In this document: one piece after another, positions 1 through 9,821 of the stretch
Position numbering within the stretch: position 1 is the first letter of the stretch
Layout of the letters: each line of letters opens with the position of its first letter
From: Flavobacterium litorale
GTDB lineage: Bacteria; Bacteroidota; Bacteroidia; Flavobacteriales; Flavobacteriaceae
DNA length: 64,000 nucleotides
Assembly: GCF_019613795.1 (NCBI RefSeq)
Contig: NZ_CP080429.1
Span: 277,501-341,500, forward strand
Direction: 5' to 3'
Made by a program: the position numbers and the translations under genes
Notes under the pieces: generated by a model
What the model saw: only the letters and a program-made list of their open reading frames with translations
Told to the model about the DNA's origin: nothing
Databases searched by the model: none

Positions 1-1305
<1,305 letters not shown>

Positions 1306-1456
1306 ATATTTTAATATTTTACGACTTTTTTGCTAGGTTTTTTCGCTTCTAAGCGAGTTCTTACTCTCTCTTTTTTGCTGTCAATTCAATATGTCTATGA
1401 ACGTGTCTTCTCTTATTATCTGCTCTCAACTTCATCGCTGTTGTTGTAAGCGGGTG
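1306..1456 (-). other. 16S rRNA leader region
   Basis: Transcribed leader between P1 and the mature 16S 5' end. On the minus strand it contains a flavobacterial-looking leader segment around 1375-1400 and a short stem-loop, CGCTT-AGAAGCG type, around 1344-1356. These may be processing or antitermination signals. No gene is seen in the wider 1306-1856 gap. Confidence 0.5.
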
Positions 1457-1486
1457 CAAATGTACGCCTTTTTTTTTCTCTGACAA
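1457..1486 (-). promoter_or_regulatory. rrn promoter P1 (closest to 16S)
   Basis: Read on the minus strand: -33 box CTTG (TTG at 1486-1484), exactly 19 nt spacer, -7 box TACATTTG (1464-1457), followed by CACCCGC. This fits the Bacteroidota consensus TTTG-N19-TAnnTTTG. Predicted start is near 1453, giving a leader of about 150 nt before mature 16S. Confidence 0.8.
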
Positions 1487-1571
1487 GGGTTCTGAAAAAT
1501 TTTTTTAGCTTTTTTTCACAACGCTTTCACAACTTGGCTTTGTCTGGTTTCCTATCTTTATAACAGGGCAG

Positions 1572-1602
1572 CAAAGGTAATTGCTTTTTTTAGCTTTTCA
1601 AA
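1572..1602 (-). promoter_or_regulatory. rrn promoter P2
   Basis: Minus strand: TTTG (1602-1599), 19 nt spacer, TACCTTTG (1579-1572). A perfect match to the primary sigma factor consensus of this phylum, about 115 bp upstream of P1. Predicted start near 1568. Confidence 0.75.
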
Positions 1603-1673
1603 GGGTTTTTTTGCCTTTTTTTTTACTAATTCTCGTCTTCAATCTGTGTCTGTACGGCGCTGTATTGCGGGTG

Positions 1674-1705
1674 CAAATGTAGTACTCTTTCCCAATCTCG
1701 CAAAA
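1674..1705 (-). promoter_or_regulatory. rrn promoter P3 (most distal)
   Basis: Minus strand: TTTTG (TTG at 1703-1701), 19 nt spacer, TACATTTG (1681-1674), followed by CACCCGC as in P1. P1 and P3 share a 15-nt block covering the -7 box and start region. Predicted start near 1670. Confidence 0.8.
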
Positions 1706-1856
1706 TCTTTTCACCCCTTTTTCTTAACTTTTTTGTAACGTGTTAGAAACATTAAAGTTACATCTTCTTTTTTTATCAAAAAAATTTACACCAAAGTTTG
1801 TTCTGTCGTTAGCGACTCTTGATTTTTTATCTGTAAAGTTTAATTTCCATTAAAAA

Positions 1857-3092
1857 TTAATCAAAACGAAGTGCTTTTACAGGCGAAATTTTAGTGATAA
1901 TATAGGACGGAATGAGTAATAGGGTTAAACATACTACTATTGTTCCTACGTTTATAAGCAGTATAGCGGGTATATTTATAGTTACTGGCGCTACGGTTAC
2001 GTAATAATTTTCGGGTGGTAGTTTTATTACTTCAAAATATTTTTGGATTAATAGCAAACCAATACTTATGGTATTACCCCAAAGCAAGCCTTTTATAATA
2101 AGATAACCTGCGTTGTATAAAAATATTTTGCGTACACTCCAATTATTAGCACCAAGTGCTTTTAACATTCCTATCATTTGGGTACGTTCTAATATTAGTA
2201 CCAGCAAGGCTACTACCATATTAATGGTACCCACTACTATCATGATTACAATAATGAGTATGATATTAAAGTCGAAGAGCTTTAACCATTCAAAAATATT
2301 ATAGTATTTATCTTTTATAGTACGGCTATCCAGTGTAGAGGATATGGCATTGTACACTTCATCGCCTTTTTGTTGGAGTTCATCAAAATCATCAATAAAA
2401 ACTTCAAACGAGCCTACTTCGCCATTTCTCCACTTATTAATGCGTTGCACATGCCGTATATCGCCTAGTACATACGTGGCATCAAATTCCTGAAAGCCTG
2501 AATTAAAAATACCTACAATTTCAAACACCCGCATATTGGGCATGCTGTTGGCATCTTCTTTCATAAAAAAGGTATTAAACTTATCGCCTACCTTTAATTT
2601 TAACCTATCGGCTAAGTATTGTGAGAGGATTACTTCACTATTTAATTTATCGTTTAAATTGGGTATCCTACCATTAATAATATATTCCTCAAGGTTATGC
2701 CATTTGTAGTCCTTCCCTACTCCTTTAAAAACAATACCTTCTACTGATTCTTCCGTTCTTATAATTCCAGCTTTAGCTGCTACGGCTTGTACATGGGTAA
2801 TGCCTTCTACAGCTTTAAATTCAGGATAAAAATCTTGCTCTATAGCAAGTGGAGCAACACTAACCTGCGAAACATTATCGTCGTAATTCGATATAATAAT
2901 GTGTCCGTTAAAAGCGGCCACTTTTTCGCGGATTTTATCTTGTAGCCCAACTCCTGTTGCCACAGCAATAATCATCATAATAATACCAATAGCTATGGCT
3001 ATTATAGCTATTTTTATAATTGGAGCAGATATACTACTTTTATGATTCTTGGCAGTAACTAGCCTACGGGCAATAAAATATTCTAAATTCAA
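1857..3092 (-). CDS. LolC/LolE-type ABC transporter permease (FtsX family)
   Basis: Inner-membrane permease of 411 residues. A first membrane helix lies at about residues 25-48. A periplasmic MacB-type domain (about 50-270) follows, then three C-terminal helices in an FtsX domain with the typical ERTQMIGMLKALGA coupling segment. Proteins of this layout work with a LolD-type ATPase, mainly in lipoprotein release from the inner membrane. No ATPase gene is adjacent, so the partner must be encoded elsewhere. The start is TTG: the frame closes at a stop 30 nt upstream with no ATG, and the N-terminus (MNLEYFIARRL) looks like that of flavobacterial homologues. Its start codon lies only 8 bp from that of the divergent lipoprotein gene. 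Confidence 0.85.
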   Translation of the reverse strand: MNLEYFIARRLVTAKNHKSSISAPIIKIAIIAIAIGIIMMIIAVATGVGLQDKIREKVAAFNGHIIISNYDDNVSQVSVAPLAIEQDFYPEFKAVEGITHVQAVAAKAGIIRTEESVEGIVFKGVGKDYKWHNLEEYIINGRIPNLNDKLNSEVILSQYLADRLKLKVGDKFNTFFMKEDANSMPNMRVFEIVGIFNSGFQEFDATYVLGDIRHVQRINKWRNGEVGSFEVFIDDFDELQQKGDEVYNAISSTLDSRTIKDKYYNIFEWLKLFDFNIILIIVIMIVVGTINMVVALLVLILERTQMIGMLKALGANNWSVRKIFLYNAGYLIIKGLLWGNTISIGLLLIQKYFEVIKLPPENYYVTVAPVTINIPAILLINVGTIVVCLTLLLIPSYIITKISPVKALRFD

Positions 3093-3100
3093 ACTGATAT

Positions 3101-4345
3101 ATGGTATCTTATTCGTTTTTCAAAAATACATTATTATTCTCACTTATATTGTTAGCAGCCTGCGGAAATTCTGTGAATACAAAAATGGATAACAGTAGCA
3201 ATACCGTAGCCGAAAATAAAAAAGCTATAGTTAAAATACCTGTAACACAAACTATAAAAACAGGTGCCGATAATTACGAACATTATTTACCTCTATTACG
3301 AGGGAAAAAAGTAGGGATTGTAACCAACCAAACAGGTATTATAACGGTACGTGGTAAGCAAGAGCATTTAGTCGATTTTTTACTGGAGAAGAACATTGCA
3401 CTACAAAAAATATACGCTCCTGAGCATGGGTTTAGGGGTACTGCCGATGCTGGCGAATTAATAAAAGATGGGAAAGATACTAAAACAGGATTACCCATTG
3501 TATCACTATACGGCAATAACAAAAAGCCAAAACCCGAACAGCTTATAGGGATTGATATATTAGTTTTTGATTTACAGGATGTGGGGGCACGATTTTATAC
3601 CTACATATCATCATTACATTATGTAATGGAGGCTTGTGCAGATAATAACATTCCGTTGGTGGTGTTGGATCGACCTAATCCCAACGGTAGTATTGTTGAT
3701 GGTCCTGTGCTGGAAATGGAGTATAAAAGTTTTGTGGGTATGCACCCTATACCTGTATTACATGGTATGACGATTGGCGAATATGCACGGATGATTAATG
3801 GCGAAGAGTGGTTACAAAATAATGTTAGGTGCAACTTGGCAGTAATACCTTGCACCAACTATAATAGAAGCATGCCGTACAATTTGCCTGTAAAACCATC
3901 GCCTAATTTACCCAACAGCCAAGCCATAAACTTGTACCCTAGCCTGTGTTTTTTTGAGGGCACTACTATTAGTGTAGGACGTGGCACAAACATGCAGTTC
4001 CAAATATATGGTGCTCCGTTTTTACCAAAAACCAATTTTAGTTTTACACCCATGCCAAACGAGGGTGCTAAAGGCCCAAAACACAACGGTAAAGTTTGCT
4101 ATGGCGAAGATTTGACTAAAATAACACCCGTTACACAACTAGAGTTAAAATGGTTAATTAATGCTTATGAGAAAGCCAACAACAATAAAACAGAATTTTT
4201 TACCGCATTTTTTACCAAGTTAGCGGGTACTAAACAATTACAGGAACAAATAGAAGCGGGGAAAACGGAAAACGAAATTAGGGAGAGTTGGAAAGAAGGA
4301 CTTACAGCGTTTAAGCTAATGCGAGAAAAATATCTTATCTACTAA
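3101..4345 (+). CDS. DUF1343 (NamZ-type) lipoprotein, probable exo-N-acetylmuramidase
   Basis: A 414-residue lipoprotein with signal peptide and lipobox ending at Cys21 (LLAAC). The body carries the DUF1343 signature blocks: VGIVTNQTG (71-79), PEHGFRG (107-113), a DLQDVGARFYTY segment, LDRPNPNG, PSPNLPN and FEGTTISVGRGT. Characterised family members (NamZ, glycoside hydrolase family 171) remove N-acetylmuramic acid from the non-reducing end of peptidoglycan fragments, so cell-wall recycling is the likely role. Activity here is inferred from the family. The gene is divergent from the permease with almost no space for a separate promoter. The lipobox shows that the N-terminal start is right. 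Confidence 0.85.
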   Translation: MVSYSFFKNTLLFSLILLAACGNSVNTKMDNSSNTVAENKKAIVKIPVTQTIKTGADNYEHYLPLLRGKKVGIVTNQTGIITVRGKQEHLVDFLLEKNIALQKIYAPEHGFRGTADAGELIKDGKDTKTGLPIVSLYGNNKKPKPEQLIGIDILVFDLQDVGARFYTYISSLHYVMEACADNNIPLVVLDRPNPNGSIVDGPVLEMEYKSFVGMHPIPVLHGMTIGEYARMINGEEWLQNNVRCNLAVIPCTNYNRSMPYNLPVKPSPNLPNSQAINLYPSLCFFEGTTISVGRGTNMQFQIYGAPFLPKTNFSFTPMPNEGAKGPKHNGKVCYGEDLTKITPVTQLELKWLINAYEKANNNKTEFFTAFFTKLAGTKQLQEQIEAGKTENEIRESWKEGLTAFKLMREKYLIY

Positions 4346-4443
4346 TTAAACAATTACTAATTTCTTAATATTATTACAAAGTACTTTATGGTATGTAAGT
4401 GTTTTTGTAATTTCAATCCGTAAAATATAAAAACACATTAACA

Positions 4444-4653
4444 ATGGATATTGGTACCAAAATACAAAACTTTATTTACTACATTATGGAACATGTAGCT
4501 AAGATAAAAGAGTATGTGGAAGATTTAATACATTTTCTATCGTATATAAAAGATAAAATAGAGGAACTAATTGACTACATTGACGCCAAGATAGAAAGTG
4601 TAAAAGCTATTATAGCCGAAATACAAAGTACCGAGACAGAGCTTGCCGCATAA
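4444..4653 (+). CDS. small coiled-coil protein, unknown function
   Basis: A 69-residue protein I do not recognise. There is no signal peptide, and no glycine or proline after residue 4. Hydrophobic residues (Ile, Val, Leu, Tyr) recur with 4-3 spacing from Ile7 to Ile60 (7, 11, 14, 18, 21, 25, 28, 32, 35, 39, 42, 46, 50, 53, 57, 60), with one stutter near 46-50. This predicts one long amphipathic helix forming a coiled coil or lying on a membrane. The gene has its own 98-bp upstream gap and a strong terminator right after the stop codon, which suggests it is a real monocistronic gene. Confidence 0.7.
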   Translation: MDIGTKIQNFIYYIMEHVAKIKEYVEDLIHFLSYIKDKIEELIDYIDAKIESVKAIIAEIQSTETELAA

Positions 4654-4685
4654 AAAAAGCCTTCGTTATAACGAAGGCTTTTTTT
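4652..4685. terminator. bidirectional intrinsic terminator
   Basis: Perfect 34-bp palindrome: seven A, a 20-nt self-complementary core GCCTTCGTTA/TAACGAAGGC, then seven T. It begins inside the stop codon of the coiled-coil gene and overlaps the 3' end of the convergent ykgJ-like gene, so it can serve both. Confidence 0.9.
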
Positions 4686-5175
4686 ATGGTATCCGTTTTT
4701 TCATTTCCTCCACTATGTTATACGCTGCAGGGCAAATGGCTATATTTTTTAACGTTAGGTTACTTATTTGCTGAAACTTTTTCCTATCCGTATGCGGAAA
4801 CTCACGGCATGCTTTGGGTCGTACATCATATATCATACAATAATTATCGTTATCCAAAAAAGTACAAGGTACACTTTGCAACACATAATCGTTATCTTCA
4901 TCAATACGCAAGTACTGCTCAATAAATTTCTGTGGTTTTAACCGTAAATGCTTGGCAATACGCTCTACATCGGCAATAGTAAATAAAGGCCCTGTTGTTT
5001 TACAGCAGTTCGCACAGGTTAGGCAATCTGTTCTTTCAAACTCCTCATCGTGCAAATCCTGCATAATGTAATCCAAGTTTTTGGGCGTTTTCTTTTTTAA
5101 CTTATCAAAAAACTTTTTGTTCTCGTTATGCTTATCTTTGGCGAGCTTAGGAAGCTGTTTTAAAAAATCGTCCAT
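4684..5175 (-). CDS. YkgJ-family cysteine-cluster protein
   Basis: Cytoplasmic 163-residue protein with eight cysteines in the YkgJ/CxxCxxCC pattern: Cys51, 54, 57 and 58 in CLTCANCC, then Cys104, 113, 123 and 148 (the latter two within KACREFP and ICPA). The family is thought to bind zinc or an iron-sulfur cluster; its biochemical role is unknown. A lysine-rich N-terminal 40 residues precede the cluster. It is convergent with the coiled-coil gene and divergent from the methyltransferase gene 45 bp away. Confidence 0.85.
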   Translation of the reverse strand: MDDFLKQLPKLAKDKHNENKKFFDKLKKKTPKNLDYIMQDLHDEEFERTDCLTCANCCKTTGPLFTIADVERIAKHLRLKPQKFIEQYLRIDEDNDYVLQSVPCTFLDNDNYCMIYDVRPKACREFPHTDRKKFQQISNLTLKNIAICPAAYNIVEEMKKRIP

Positions 5176-5220
5176 TAGGATTACAGTAAATTATTAGTAA
5201 GGGCGTAAAAGTATAAAAAA

Positions 5221-5931
5221 ATGAAAGACCTTTTCGGGAAAGCCATACTGGACTACCAAACCAATAATAATCCAGAAGATTTAATTACTGCAACCTCTAT
5301 ATCTGAAGCAGACGAAATGAGTGTTGCTTATTTGTTTAGGGACTTTAAAGCGATGCCTAAAATAGAACAAGAAGCACTTGGATTAGCAAGGGGAAAAGTA
5401 CTCGATGTAGGATGTGGCGCAGGGAGCCATAGCTTATATTTACAAAAGGAAAAAGGTTTGGATGTTACTGCCATAGATATATCTGCCAATGCCATTGAAG
5501 CCTGCAAATTACGCGGCATTAACAATGCATTGGTTAAAGATGTTATGGAGCTGGAGGATGAAAAATTTGATACGATACTTTTGCTGATGAATGGTGCGGG
5601 AATGTGTGGACGACTGAATAAAATTGCTGATTTTTTACAGCAAATTAAATCGTTATTAGCTAAGGGTGGGCAGGTATTACTGGATTCCTCTGATATTATA
5701 TATATGTTTGATGAAGATGAAGATGGTGGTAAATGGATACCTACCGATACTACCTACTACGGTGAGGTAGTTTTTAACGTAAGTTACAAAGGTGAAAACG
5801 AAACACCGTTTAACTGGATGTATATTGATTATAATACGCTACAAAATGCGGCACATGCCAACGGGTTGGATTGTGATTTGATTCTGAAAGGTAAACATTA
5901 CGATTATTTAGCCAAGCTATCTGTAAAGTAA
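5221..5931 (+). CDS. class I SAM-dependent methyltransferase
   Basis: A 236-residue soluble protein with a Rossmann-type methyltransferase core. Motif I VLDVGCGAG is at residues 60-68, the acidic residue ending strand 2 is in VTAIDIS, and motif IV-like DTILLLMNG follows. The N-terminal 50 residues form a family-specific cap (EADEMSVAYLFRDF). The substrate cannot be deduced. It appears monocistronic: a divergent gene lies upstream and a hairpin terminator directly downstream. Confidence 0.85.
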   Translation: MKDLFGKAILDYQTNNNPEDLITATSISEADEMSVAYLFRDFKAMPKIEQEALGLARGKVLDVGCGAGSHSLYLQKEKGLDVTAIDISANAIEACKLRGINNALVKDVMELEDEKFDTILLLMNGAGMCGRLNKIADFLQQIKSLLAKGGQVLLDSSDIIYMFDEDEDGGKWIPTDTTYYGEVVFNVSYKGENETPFNWMYIDYNTLQNAAHANGLDCDLILKGKHYDYLAKLSVK

Positions 5932-5959
5932 AAAAGCCCCTTTGGTAGGAGCTTTTTTT
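5930..5959. terminator. intrinsic terminator between convergent genes
   Basis: Imperfect hairpin with an A-run on the left arm (AAAAAAGC) and GCTTTTTT on the right arm, loop about CCCTTTGGTAGGA. It follows the methyltransferase stop codon and lies 20 bp past the end of the convergent DUF2059 gene. Confidence 0.65.
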
Positions 5960-5979
5960 ATTATTATGTAATAGGTGTA

Positions 5980-6384
5980 CTATTGCATATATTTCATCAT
6001 AATGCCTTGTAGCTCCATACTCCATTCTTGCATGGTTTGGATGTTTTCTTCGGCAAGTTTAGTGCTTTTTTCGGCAAGTTTTCTACCCAATGGCGACTGA
6101 TAGAATTTAATAAGATCTTTAATCTCTTGATGCGTAAATTCTTTCATATAAAAATTGGTTTGCGACTCCAATACGGGTTCTAAAGATTTTTCAAATTCTT
6201 TTGTAAAATCTGCTTGTTTATCGGCAGGAACCATAGCCATTACTTGTTTTTTTGCCATATCCATTTGTGCAGTAGCACCTGTTAGCTCCATCATTTTTTT
6301 TACGTCGGCTTTAAAAGCAGCATCTTGTGCAAAAGTAAATTGTGCAGCCAACATAAATACGAAAGCAAATACTAATTTTTTCAT
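5980..6384 (-). CDS. DUF2059 domain secreted protein
   Basis: A 134-residue exported protein: signal peptide at residues 1-19 (cleavage after FTFAQ), then an alpha-helical DUF2059 domain recognised by the segment FTHQEIKDLIKFYQSPLGRKL. The function of the family is unknown; members are usually periplasmic. It is separated by only 21 bp from queE upstream on the same strand, so co-transcription is likely although no functional link is evident. Confidence 0.8.
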   Translation of the reverse strand: MKKLVFAFVFMLAAQFTFAQDAAFKADVKKMMELTGATAQMDMAKKQVMAMVPADKQADFTKEFEKSLEPVLESQTNFYMKEFTHQEIKDLIKFYQSPLGRKLAEKSTKLAEENIQTMQEWSMELQGIMMKYMQ

Positions 6385-6405
6385 TGTTATTGTTTTTAAA
6401 GTGAT

Positions 6406-7038
6406 TTATGGAATATTTAAATATTTATGTGTTTGTAAAGATATACGCCATTTCGGATTATTCATAACATAATCTACAATAAGTGGCGTCATTTGTTCTT
6501 TTTTACTCCATTCGGGTTGTAAAAACAGAATGGCATTATCGTTGGTTTTGGCTGCTTGTTCTTCGGCAAATAAAAAATCGTGCTTGTTATGGATAATAAC
6601 TTTTAGCTCGTTAGTTATAGCATAGGCATCATCAACAGGAAGTTTGTTTTTTTTGGGCGATAGGCAAAACCAGTCCCATGTACCTGTAACAGGATAAGCC
6701 CCTGAAGTTTCGATATGTACCGACATTCCGCGTGCTTTTAACTTAGTAGTAATCGGGTTCATATCCCATGTTAATGGCTCGCCTCCTGTTATTACAATGG
6801 TTTTAGCATGTTTAGCTGCGTTTTCTACAATGGTGTCGGTAACTGTAGGTGGGTGCAGCTCGGCATTCCAACTTTCTTTAACATCGCACCAATGGCATCC
6901 TACATCACAACCGCCCACGCGTATAAAATAAGCTGGTGTACCAGTATGGTAGCCTTCACCTTGTATGGTGTAAAACTCCTCCATTAGGGGTAGCATTTCG
7001 CCTTTTTCTACTGCTATTTGTACTTCCTTTTCTAACAT
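6406..7038 (-). CDS. queE: 7-carboxy-7-deazaguanine synthase QueE
   Basis: Radical-SAM enzyme of 210 residues that converts 6-carboxytetrahydropterin to 7-carboxy-7-deazaguanine in the preQ0/queuosine pathway. The substrate-side motif FYTIQGEGYHTG (22-33) is followed by the iron-sulfur cluster motif C44-x3-C48-x2-C51. TGGEP, a typical radical-SAM glycine motif, follows. I choose the ATG at 7038. An in-frame TTG at 7059 would fall inside the -7 box TATCTTTG (7064-7057). No other que gene is in the window. Confidence 0.92.
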   Translation of the reverse strand: MLEKEVQIAVEKGEMLPLMEEFYTIQGEGYHTGTPAYFIRVGGCDVGCHWCDVKESWNAELHPPTVTDTIVENAAKHAKTIVITGGEPLTWDMNPITTKLKARGMSVHIETSGAYPVTGTWDWFCLSPKKNKLPVDDAYAITNELKVIIHNKHDFLFAEEQAAKTNDNAILFLQPEWSKKEQMTPLIVDYVMNNPKWRISLQTHKYLNIP

Positions 7039-7056
7039 TGTTTTTAAAATAGGGTG

Positions 7057-7084
7057 CAAAGATACGTATTAAAATGCAAAGCAA
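7057..7084 (-). promoter_or_regulatory. promoter of queE
   Basis: Minus strand: TTG (7084-7082), 17 nt spacer, TATCTTTG (7064-7057). Predicted start near 7053 leaves a 15-nt leader before the ATG at 7038. Confidence 0.55.
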
Positions 7085-7085
7085 T

Positions 7086-7118
7086 AAAAAACCGTTTTGC
7101 AATGCAAAACGGTTTTTT
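7086..7118. terminator. terminator of the exbB-tonB-TPR operon
   Basis: Perfect stem of 15 bp (AAAAAACCGTTTTGC / GCAAAACGGTTTTTT) with a 3-nt loop. It is located 24 bp after the stop codon of the TPR gene, the last gene of the operon, and upstream of the queE promoter. Confidence 0.9.
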
Positions 7119-7141
7119 ACTTTAAACTTTATAGTGTAACG

Positions 7142-8851
7142 TTACTTTTGTAAACGCTCTAATTCATTTTTAACGTACTCATCTTCTGGAGCAAGCTCTA
7201 ACGCCTTAGTAAAATATTCTACTGCTTTTTCTTTTTCGATAACAGCATAGTAGGCACCCGCATTAGAGTATGCCTCTACTAGGTTTTTACGCTCGCCATC
7301 ACTCAACTGGTCTGCACCTTTAGCAGATACAATACGAACGTACTCATCATAAGCTTTTGCCATCTCAACATAGGCTTCTTCTGTTTGCATGTATTGGTTA
7401 ATTCGTGCCTTGAAAAGAAAAGCATCCTGTGCTTCTGGAGAAAGTTCAATTACTTTTGTAAGTGCTCCATCGGCTACCATTAAACGCTCTAGGTTTAATT
7501 TTCTGTCTTCTTCCGATTTGTTTACGTGGTCGTAGTAAATAGAATAGGCTAGGTAAAAATTATCGTAAAAAGCATTTCTGTTTTCTGGATTAGTGGTAGC
7601 TACTTCAAATACAATTGATGCGGGACCATATAAACGTTGCTTAAATAGTTTTTTACCTATGGCATTGTACTCATTGGTAATTTCAATATCCATTTCAGCA
7701 GCTTTCTTAATATCTTCAATAGCGGCATCAAATACGGCTTGATCAGTTATTATAGAGTTTCCTTCCTCATCTGTACTAACTGTAGAGGCTAATTTTGCCA
7801 AACCTAAATACAGGTAATCTCTTGCAATTAATCGGTTAGGGTCTACTTTAGCAATAAACTCTTCCATTGCTGTAAGGCTTCCTTCGTAATTGCCATTTTC
7901 GTATGCCGAATAGGATAGGTAACGTAGTATTCGTGGATTTACTTTATCTAGCTCTTGCATTTTTTTAGCTTCTGCCTCAAGTGCCTTGTAGTCTTTTGCC
8001 AAGACAAGGAAATCTGCATGACGCATACGCGAGTTAAGCGAATAATCGGTTAACTGCATGTATTTCTCGTAATAATCTAGAGCCTTTTTAATGTACTCGT
8101 TGTATTTAGAGGTATCGGTATTTGCCCAAAGCGAGTATGTTTCTGCAAGCTCTCTGTAAGCTGGTCCGTATTTAGAGTCTATCGCTAAAATATTGTTGAA
8201 CTCTTTTATTGCCTCTGGAAAAGCGGCTCTGGTATTTTTGGTAATAACGCCCAGTTGCAGCTTAGCACGGAGTACCGAATTATCTAAGTTAAAAGCAGTT
8301 CGGTAAGCCTTGTATGCTTCGTTATACATTTCGCTACCCACGTAAGCATCTCCAAGACTTAAATAGGCTTGTGCATTTTTGCTATCTTTTTCAAGGGCCT
8401 TCTTTAATATTGCTATTGCCTTATCGTAGTTTGGTTTATCCGAATTTATATAGGCACGCCCCATGTAAACATACTGCTCCACGTCTTTGCGTCGCATATC
8501 GTCCTCTACTTCTTTAAACTTAGCTTGTGCAGCAGAAGTATTACCGTTGTTAAGGTCGATATGGGCAAGACCAATTAGGTTGTATTCAGCATCACGTTTT
8601 GCGTTTTTACCTTTATTAAAATACAGTGCTGCCGAGTCTTGCTCTTCTTGTTTTAGATAAACATCGCCTAATAAGAAGTAATTTTTACCTTCGTCACTTT
8701 TTGATGTAATTAGCGACTTGAGGTTGTTTTTGGCATTTTGATATTTTTCGGCATCAATAGCCCTTTTTGCTTGTTCAGCATCTTGGGCATTTGCTGCACC
8801 GAATAGCAATAGTGATAATCCAAGAAATTTGAATTTTTCGATCTTAATCAT
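7142..8851 (-). CDS. secreted tetratricopeptide repeat protein
   Basis: A 569-residue exported protein with a signal peptide (residues 1-22, ending ANA) and TPR-like helical repeats through most of the length. Clear copies include YFLLGDVYLKQEEQDSAALY, AQAYLSLGDAYVGSEMYNEA and the last repeat near 535-550 (AVEYFTKALELAPEDEYV). TPR arrays mediate protein-protein contacts, so this is probably a periplasmic scaffold. It is the last gene of the exbB operon, 34 bp after the PstS-like gene and ahead of a strong terminator. The placement suggests a role with the TonB system or the binding lipoprotein; this is inference. Confidence 0.85.
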   Translation of the reverse strand: MIKIEKFKFLGLSLLLFGAANAQDAEQAKRAIDAEKYQNAKNNLKSLITSKSDEGKNYFLLGDVYLKQEEQDSAALYFNKGKNAKRDAEYNLIGLAHIDLNNGNTSAAQAKFKEVEDDMRRKDVEQYVYMGRAYINSDKPNYDKAIAILKKALEKDSKNAQAYLSLGDAYVGSEMYNEAYKAYRTAFNLDNSVLRAKLQLGVITKNTRAAFPEAIKEFNNILAIDSKYGPAYRELAETYSLWANTDTSKYNEYIKKALDYYEKYMQLTDYSLNSRMRHADFLVLAKDYKALEAEAKKMQELDKVNPRILRYLSYSAYENGNYEGSLTAMEEFIAKVDPNRLIARDYLYLGLAKLASTVSTDEEGNSIITDQAVFDAAIEDIKKAAEMDIEITNEYNAIGKKLFKQRLYGPASIVFEVATTNPENRNAFYDNFYLAYSIYYDHVNKSEEDRKLNLERLMVADGALTKVIELSPEAQDAFLFKARINQYMQTEEAYVEMAKAYDEYVRIVSAKGADQLSDGERKNLVEAYSNAGAYYAVIEKEKAVEYFTKALELAPEDEYVKNELERLQK

Positions 8852-8885
8852 TTTTGTACTCCTTTTATTAATATTTTGTAGTTAC

Positions 8886-9812
8886 TTATAATTCGTTTCG
8901 CACAATAATGTCCCTCGACGGGATTTCTACAGGTAACAATCCTGACTTAAGGACGATACGCTGCCCCTCGTGTGCACTTACATATATTGCAAACCCTGTG
9001 CCTAATCCGTCACGACCCTGATAATTTAATACATATACGCTGCGGGTAAGCGGATAATCGCCCGTTGCTATATTACTTTGGGAGGGTTTGTAGTATTTTT
9101 TATTTCCTGTAATTGTGTCAGTATTACTTACTGCTAACACTTTTACGTTGTTTACATATTTTTGCAGGCTTGGTGGCGACTGTACCAACCAATCTACGCC
9201 TATAATGCCAATAGCTCCAGCATTTTTATCGATGTATTTTATAACCTCTTCGTTATTTTGTAATGAATACACGTTTTGTGTAGGCACACTGGTTACGCCT
9301 GCTTTTTTTAATAGGTAATTTATGGTACTTGAATTCTGATTATCAAAAACCAACTTATCTATTTTATCAGATGCTTTGCCTTGTAAAACGTTTAGCACTT
9401 CTTCTAGGTTAATAATGCTATCATTAGTTCTTTTGTTTACTATTAGTGCTATAGCATCTGTAGCAAAGTGTGTAATTTTAGGCGATATGTTTTTTTGTTT
9501 AAAATGTGCCTCTTCTTCTGTAGTTAGTTTTCTGGTAAGTACAGCTACTTTAATACTATCAGACAATAAGGCATTAACCACTTCGGTTTCTGTTTTGTTT
9601 ACCTGCGTTATGGTAGCATTATTGTATATGCTCTCAAACACAGCAACAACATCCTCCGTAATGGGTTGTACAGTATTATCAACATATAGTGTAAGTGTAC
9701 CCGTAAGCGAAGTTTCTTTTACAGGCTCGTTTTCAGCATTATTGTTTTTACAGGCAAAAAAAAGCCCTATAAAAACAAAAGGTATACTAGCTAGTATGTG
9801 TATTTTTTTCAT
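8886..9812 (-). CDS. PstS-like periplasmic binding lipoprotein
   Basis: A 308-residue lipoprotein: signal peptide with lipobox ending at Cys21 (LFFAC). The rest resembles the PstS/PBP-like phosphate-binding fold (SLTGTLTLYVDNTVQPI at the start, VAVLTRKLTTEE, the ALIVNKR segment, and a QNSSTINYLLKKAG helix). PstS proteins normally deliver phosphate to PstCAB, but no pstC, pstA or pstB is adjacent. The gene sits in the exbB-exbD-exbD-tonB operon, 9 bp after a small membrane protein gene. It could be a phosphate sensor or a protein that has changed ligand. The fold assignment is fairly sure, the ligand is not. Confidence 0.8.
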   Translation of the reverse strand: MKKIHILASIPFVFIGLFFACKNNNAENEPVKETSLTGTLTLYVDNTVQPITEDVVAVFESIYNNATITQVNKTETEVVNALLSDSIKVAVLTRKLTTEEEAHFKQKNISPKITHFATDAIALIVNKRTNDSIINLEEVLNVLQGKASDKIDKLVFDNQNSSTINYLLKKAGVTSVPTQNVYSLQNNEEVIKYIDKNAGAIGIIGVDWLVQSPPSLQKYVNNVKVLAVSNTDTITGNKKYYKPSQSNIATGDYPLTRSVYVLNYQGRDGLGTGFAIYVSAHEGQRIVLKSGLLPVEIPSRDIIVRNEL

Positions 9813-9821
9813 AACGTTGTA

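Noticed and set aside
7039..7059. Longer queE from TTG at 7059
   Set aside because: The TTG lies inside the -7 box; the ATG at 7038 gives the normal N-terminus.
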